Source: Botryotinia globosa (Eukaryota; Ascomycota; Leotiomycetes; Helotiales; Sclerotiniaceae). From it: a stretch of DNA of 64,000 bases. The stretch lies in contig RCSZ01000011.1 in assembly GCA_014898425.1 (NCBI GenBank), positions 2,057,001-2,121,000 on the forward strand, in the 5' to 3' direction. Under the pieces are notes generated by a model. That model searched no databases. It saw nothing but the letters and a program-made list of their open reading frames with translations, and was not told the DNA's origin. Of this stretch, positions 58,501 through 64,000 are shown in pieces. Numbering within the stretch: the first letter of the stretch is position 1; every line of letters begins with the position of its first letter. Made by a program: the position numbers and the translations under genes.

Positions 58501-61247
58501 ACATAGTATGTCTTTTACAGCCTGCCATATGCTGTAACAACTGGCAACAATGCGATTTTGCAGGTCTTCCCATGATTTTCGAATTTCAGCAGCTTCCTGA
58601 TCCTTGGAATCATCTTGAAAGAAGTCGATTTCTTCCCAAATATAGCTTTATATCAACAGTCAGCCTAATATCTGATATTCATCAAGGAAACTTACCTTAT
58701 GGTTGAAAAGTCGCTATGAATTGGAGCCATAAGAACAGCTTCACCCAAATCTCTTTGGGCCGTTACTATCTTTTTCTCTAGGGCGACGATGAGGCCTTCG
58801 ACAAGACTCAGACGTCCCTTGACGTCCGAAAAGCCATATAGAATCTGGTAAGATCGTGCAACTCCATCCGCAAAGTCCGCGCGACCTGTACGCTTTGCAA
58901 AGCCCTTGGCACGATCAATAAATCCCAATAAAAGGTCGAACTCTGTAGAAGTCTGTGACTTTGAGGATCGGAAATTATGGGGACTGGCCAATTTCAATAT
59001 CGAAGTGGCTCCGCTTCTGACATCCTCAAATGGATCCATCAGCAGATCAAGAAATAGTCGTATAGACTCTGAGTTGAAGATGCTTAGAGTGTGAGCCCAT
59101 AAAGTGGAGTCAGGCGTAGTTGTCAACTTTTGATCTTCAGATGAATGGTCCTCCAAACCAGAACGTAACAGCAAAGAGATCGCCCTTAACAACGTGATGT
59201 GCCGTTGATAGGATGCAGTAGGCACAAGCTCCCCTTGCAAGAATTCTAGAAACCAAGTCAGGAAACTCTCATGCTCGTTAAGTAGTTGTTGCGCAACCGA
59301 ACGATCATTCTGACGGTCTTGTATTATCATGCGATCAATCTCTCTTACGAGGTAAGCGGTTGCGCCCTTGATACGTTCTATCAAATGCTTGGTATTGCTT
59401 AAAACGTCATTGCGAAATTTTGCGTCTGTATCTGCGTAGAGATGAGCCATATTTCTCTGTAAAAAAGTGAGCGCTACTGGGCTAAAGGGCCGAATTGATG
59501 ATGCGGACGATACTAGGACTGAAAATGCTAAGGATCGAACGGTATCGGAAGGATGAGTAAACAATGGACCAATAGTATCTTCGTGTAGTATTATGCAGCC
59601 TTTATTTTTCTTTGGGGCCTTCAAAAATGATGTGACATCTGATACAATTAGAATACTCCATTAGGTGAAAGCGGAAGAGCAACTTACTAGAATCCTCGAC
59701 TAAGCCAGCTTTCTTCCCAACCTCTATAGCTGACAAATGAACCAGCGATTCAGACTCCATGTCTTGTCCCTCCATATTTAAAGGTCCTTTTTGGTTAAGA
59801 TCCTGCAAGAAGGCCAAAGAACCAACGCGATCGAGCTTGAAAAGAGGGGGGAGAAGATAGTTTTTGATATTCTCAAGAGCATCAGGATTTTTACTAAGAC
59901 CTTCACTGATCCAACGTTGCCACAGTCTAGTGTGGTATTTACTTTCATCACTCTGATATTGAGTACCGAGTTCCTTCGATACTTTAAAAAGGGAAACCAA
60001 GAACTTTCCCGCGGATGGCGAAACATCCTGAAGGTTCATCCATTGAAACGTTTCAGAAACTATACTATCAAGTGTAGAAGTAGTGCTAGCATCAATGTCA
60101 GTCTTTGAATGTTCCATATTGTATCAAACAATGGAAAAAAAAACTTCAAGGAATGATTGGAGTTGTTTGTATATAGATATGGGTGCCACGCTGCTTTGAA
60201 CGCCAAACACACATTTCCAGAATTCAATTGCAAATTTGCACGTCGAACTGCCAGGATCAATGAGTGGATCACTTACTTATCTAGCTCATTCAGAAGAGGG
60301 GACTTATTTCTAGGAGTAGCGAGATCTTCGATGCTTATTATACCTTTTCCTACTAAGTGCTCCAAAATCTTGAAAGCAGGTTTGACCAGGGGTTGAGAAG
60401 CTTGATGACTGATGATGGAAAGCAATCTTTCTACAATAGTTCCCACCAGAGACTTTGAGACAGACTTATTGGGGTGAGAATTAAGAAGAGATGTCAAGAG
60501 GTCTAGAATCTGACGCATGGATCGGTGCTGATTTTTCTCGTTCCATTCCAAGTAAAAATTGAACAAGTCTAGACAAGTTTTCTCGGAATATGCGGCTTCC
60601 TTGAGAAAAGATGATTGCGAGGCTCTACACTGTTCGATGAAATGGCACAGTTTGATGCATGCGTTTCCGGAAGCCTGCGGTATTACAGAGTCAGTGTGAA
60701 AGGTCCGGATGTCATGTACTTCGAAACGGCGCGATGCTATCAAAAAAGACTGTAGCTAAAGCAAAGAAGAACATCCAAAGAGAGTGGGGCAATGGAATGA
60801 ATCTGAGAGTTGAGATTTGGGAATGAACATCGAGACCGAATTGGATATTGAGATCACGGCAAACTTTGAAACAGCGCTGGACAACGAAGTGAGGTTGATC
60901 TCTAAAGTGTAGCAGGGCATTGAAAACAATGTATCTGAAATCGAATGAGATATTGAAATGGGATTGGAAAATCGGACTGAGTACAACATTGAGAACGTAA
61001 CAGGAACCAGAAAGAAAGCTAGTTATTGAAGAGTAGAAGATTGCCTACATGTCGTGGTTGGGCAGCTTTTTCCAAAAAATCATCCAGGCTACTTCTCGCA
61101 AGTCTGGAATCGTGATTAGTAAATTGGCCAATTAAAATAGATGTTTCAACATTACTGTAATTGGTTTGATTCGGGTTGGTTTTCGATCCATTTGGGTAAA
61201 AGTCGTTCATCTGTTGGAACTTCGGTACCAGGTACTATTGAAGACAT
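55529..61247 (-). CDS. trm732: THADA/Trm732 homologue (HEAT-repeat partner of tRNA 2'-O-methyltransferase Trm7)
   Basis: In yeast, Trm732 with Trm7 methylates the ribose of tRNA position 32 in the anticodon loop, and human THADA is the homologue. My model has eleven exons (minus): 61247-61156, 61103-61049, 60674-60277, 60085-59688, 59638-58696, 58645-58397, 58341-58119, 58068-57764, 57712-57207, 57155-56398 and 56344-55529, giving 1580 residues with every phase consistent. The DUF2428 core is clear: DVLSYSFRAIHESSNLMRT, LEVWYKGALKCIFEQ, RRSAGIPALITGIL, EIWAIRNCGLLLLRSLID, YPELPEILLKLL, VFPSLDIIRRAGPP and WHTRELAARTMCTFM. The 374-nt intron 60675-61048 is the least certain: it joins AAQPRH to ASGNACIKLC using a CTGAC branch and CCGCAG acceptor. 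The acceptor at 60086 also has a nearby alternative (GATAG). The gene is divergent from TIM23. Confidence 0.82.
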
Positions 61248-61757
61248 TGTGTCGTTTGAGTGGTTGAGCGACTATTAACAAGCAATCCTCAATCCTCGCT
61301 TCAGGTGGGGGAGGGGGGAATGATTTCGAATACCGAGTATAATAAGTCTTCTCCTCTCAGAACGCGGTCAAAATGTCCAGTTCGGAAATGAATGGAAATT
61401 ATATGAAGGTCCAAAACTGCATGTCTAATACAAGATTGGAATAACCAAATAAGATGACCCCTTATGGCTCACGAATGTCTCTTAACGTAAGAACATGGAA
61501 TTTGATCTGAACTGCAATCATAAAAAGTTTGATGGTGGGTGAAATTAATTATATCTTGCACGTGAGCTAGGTGTGCACGGACCCATCGTCATAATCGATC
61601 AAGGAACTAAATTTTTGAATATGAAAATGTAAGATACATTTATCAGTACTCGAAAGAATTTTTGATATCTTACATATTATCGATCAACAACCCAAACTCA
61701 CGGTAATCGCGCCGATATTAATTTCATTCTCGGCGTTCTCGCATATCAATTCCGAAG
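61248..61757. promoter_or_regulatory. bidirectional promoter between the Trm732 homologue and TIM23
   Basis: The starts of two divergent genes are 510 bp apart. No specific element can be named with confidence. Confidence 0.45.
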
Positions 61758-62482
61758 ATGTCATTCTGGGACAAGTTGACAGGGCGAAAGCCATCAAAGG
61801 ATGCTTCTAGTGGCGGATCAACAACCTCAAATACACCAGCAGACACATTCACACCTACACCTTTTAACCCACAAGAAGGGCAAGATGTCAGCTCTTTTCT
61901 TACAGGGCCAGAGCTCGTAGATCCATCACAGCTCCATCCTATGGCAGGTCTGAATCAGCAGACTTTAGATTACCTATCTCTCGAGGAATCCACCCTCTCG
62001 GACCTTCCAGGATCGCAGTCTGCTTTACCCTCTAGAGGCTGGTCAGACGATTTGTGTTATGGTACTGGTGTGACATACTTGACGGCGCTGACTGTGGGGG
62101 GTGCTTGGGGATTGCAAGAGGGTTTGAGGAGGTCTGCGACACAACCGCCAAAGTTGCGATTGAACTCGGTGCTGAATGCTGTTACGAGACGTGGGCCATT
62201 CTTGGGAAACTCCGCAGGAGTAATTGCTATGGTTTACAATGGGTTTAATTCTTTTATTGGACATATGAGGGGTAGACATGACTCTGCGAATAGTGTTCTA
62301 GCAGGTGCGCTCAGTGGGATGATCTTCAAAAGTACAAGAGGAGTTAGACCTATGATGATTTCCGGCGGAATTGTGGCTTCTGTAGCCGGCGCATGGGCAG
62401 TAAGTACACATTTGAACTTGCGCCCTCTTCATTCAAGTTTACTGACAATACTTTCAAGGTCGCAAGAAAAGCCGTATTCTAA
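61758..62482 (+). CDS. tim23: Tim23, channel subunit of the mitochondrial inner-membrane presequence translocase
   Basis: This is the import channel core of the TIM23 complex. Exons 61758-62399 and 62459-62482 give 221 residues. The second exon encodes only VARKAVF, completing AGAWAVARKAVF as in other fungal Tim23 proteins. The hydrophilic N-terminal intermembrane-space part (about 90 residues, with FLTGPELVDPSQLHPMAGL) is followed by the PRAT/Tim17-22-23 domain with four membrane segments: GTGVTYLTALTVGGAWGL, NSAGVIAMVYNGFNSFIGHMRG, NSVLAGALSGMIFKSTRGVRPM and SGGIVASVAGAW. If the intron (GTAAGT...CTTTCAAG) is retained, reading runs to 62486 with an unrelated tail, which is unlikely to be the functional form. 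Confidence 0.93.
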
Positions 62483-63080
62483 ATGACTACATAACGACAA
62501 ACCCCCTCTTCCATGACGAAACTCCGACCTTATGATTTCAAGATCCGCGCATCAGCGAATATCCTCCATTACTCTAAATAGAACCAGGTTTCTTTAGCGT
62601 ATTAGCACATATTGTTTTGTGCTTTGTCATTATAATAGATTTTGTTAATTGGCGCGGGTTGCATTAGCGGGTTCATCTCTCCTCTTTACCCCAGAAGGGC
62701 ATATGTAACATAGATGGGAAAGGTATGGGGAGTAATTCAGAGTCATCGAATTTCAGATCTGGTGCTGATTTCTCGAGAATGTTTAAGGTTGTATTGGTTG
62801 CACCTTCCTCCTATGAGATGAACCTAGCTCACCAGAACCATTCTTTACGGTGAAAAAAGCAACAGAATCAACAATTCGCAGTGTTTAAACCACCACCTCA
62901 GGCACAGCTCTATGCATTCTTCCGTACTAGATAGTTATAGCGGCTACTGCCGTAATTATATTGTGCTCAATCTTCTTCCGCTTATTATTTAAAATTCTCT
63001 TCGATATTTTCAGTCCCTCTTCTAGCAAATCCAATTTCAACAATCTCTTTGAATCAACACAGAAAACAATAGTCATCATC
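62483..63080. other. intergenic region between TIM23 and the last gene
   Basis: It holds 3' flank and a presumed promoter. A minus-strand frame of 203 codons (62927-63538) is the antisense of the next gene and is not supported. Confidence 0.45.
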
Positions 63081-64000
63081 ATGAATTCATCTCCCCCTAT
63101 AGAAGCCTCTTCGGAAAGGTCCCATTCGCCTGCTGAAGTTAAGCACATGATCTTTTTTAGTCTTTTAAAAGAAGGAAGAGGCGCTCCAAAGGGTATTCCC
63201 TCTGCGACTTTGACAACCCTTTCGATATACGATCCCAACCCGGCTTTTATATTTGCCGCTTCTATGTCACTAGGAGAGGATGAAAGTCTAGAGTCAATTG
63301 TTGAGAAAGCTGCAATAGATAATGCTAAGTGTGACAAACTACGCGAGGATATACGATGGTATCTCAAACACCCCGATGCTGAAAATATGAGAAAATCAGT
63401 CGAGACGCTTCTTGATGAGGATATCATGGCGAGGGGCCTTTTAAGGAAGGATCCAGACATACTCAAAAGAACAATTTTGGCAAAGGTACAAATCTCGACC
63501 TTTATTTTTGTTATTTTCAGTGTAAATCCCGCACACAATCGTTACATCAGTATTTGCTAACTTTCATAAATGAAGGCGTTTCTTCTTGTGGAGGATTTCG
63601 AGCGAGAAAGACTCGACATTAAAGCTGAGAACGAAAGTCATGATTTTGCAATTCAATTAGTGACTTTGATAAATGGCTGGGGGGAAGCTTCTCAGGTCAA
63701 CTTGCTGTATTTCAAGTACAAGACATCTTTCGAAAGATTTGAGCGTACGCTCAAGGATGAAACTCGAAGTAGCAAGATTCCACCCGAGAGCATCGTATTG
63801 CCTGCTCTCTCTTGGCCATCTGTTAGTTTCGGGGCTGAAGAAATCTTAACGTGCAACGAGAATCCCGAGAACACATCTGGTACTCAGAATACAAACCAGA
63901 GTGGCATATTGACAAAGAATTCCGAATCCATTCAGAAACCACCAGCAACAGCAGGACGAGACCACGCTGATAAGGGCTTCAATCTTGCGGATGGTCCATG
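63081..64000 (+). CDS. partial gene of unknown function, running off the window
   Basis: Exon 1 (63081-63485) starts at ATG after a CATCATC leader and encodes MNSSPPIEASSERSHSPAEV. It then gives a globular, charged segment (IVEKAAIDNAKCDKLREDIRWYLKHPDAENMR shown to locate it). An intron (GTACAA donor, CTAAC branch, ATGAAG acceptor, 63486-63575) leads to exon 2 at 63576, which is open to the last base of the window. The protein is over 270 residues, hydrophilic and without membrane segments. The later part is S/T/N-rich (NENPENTSGTQNTNQSG), like a disordered linker. I do not recognise a family. An earlier in-frame start at 62961 is not an ATG and is not favoured. Confidence 0.6.

Noticed and set aside
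62927..63538. 203-codon minus-strand frame
   Set aside because: It is antisense to a spliced plus-strand gene with better start, donor, branch and acceptor signals.
1..64000. CRISPR arrays, operons, insertion sequences or ribosome binding sites
   Set aside because: The window is clearly eukaryotic (spliced genes, fungal families). The repeats are simple satellites without spacers.

Overview
The window is about 64 kb of nuclear DNA from a filamentous ascomycete (Pezizomycotina). Many genes carry short introns of about 50-70 nt with GTAAGT-type donors and CTAAC/CTGAC branch points. There are fungus-specific families such as a Zn2Cys6 regulator, a Pex26-like peroxin and a fungal 'DNase1'-type secreted protein. 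Intergenic DNA is A+T-rich and full of simple repeats. The gene style fits a leotiomycete such as the Botrytis/Sclerotinia group, but that placement is inference. No bacterial, viral, CRISPR, rRNA or intact transposon sequence was seen, and no tRNA gene was recognised.

Layout. 1-2289: 3' part of an RRM + Pumilio-repeat RNA-binding protein. 2.3-5.6 kb: repeat-rich, gene-poor. 5.6-6.6 kb: small secreted protein built from two tandem copies of one module. 7.6-12.8 kb: a small accessory block with a 5'-truncated, frameshifted amidase remnant, a Zn2Cys6 regulator broken by an in-frame stop, and an intact multi-exon MFS transporter. 14.5-19.5 kb: Rco1-like double-PHD protein. 20.9-22.4 kb: EBP1/Cdb4-type pita-bread protein. 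23.5-25.8 kb: SNF5. 28.0-29.8 kb: SGF73 (SAGA). 30.1-30.8 kb: very A+T-rich island. 30.9-32.3 kb: intronless MFS transporter. 33.3-34.8 kb: tail-anchored Pex26-like peroxin. 35.2-35.5 kb: 12-bp satellite. 36.0-38.5 kb: PARN-like deadenylase. 39.3-44.6 kb: PDS5 cohesin regulator. 46.9-49.0 kb: Ser/Thr-rich GPI-type surface protein. 51.1-52.35 kb: tafazzin. 53.9-54.4 kb: DNase1-like secreted protein. 55.5-61.2 kb: THADA/Trm732 homologue in eleven exons. 61.8-62.5 kb: TIM23. 63.1 kb to the end: partial gene of unknown function.

Most genes are housekeeping and transcribed singly. Four are chromatin or cohesin factors (Rco1-like, SNF5, SGF73, PDS5) and lie within 30 kb, which may be chance. The accessory element is the 7.6-12.8 kb block, which looks like a small catabolic or transport cluster in decay. 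Exon models below were built by hand from splice signals and checked for reading-frame phase. They are predictions without transcript support.
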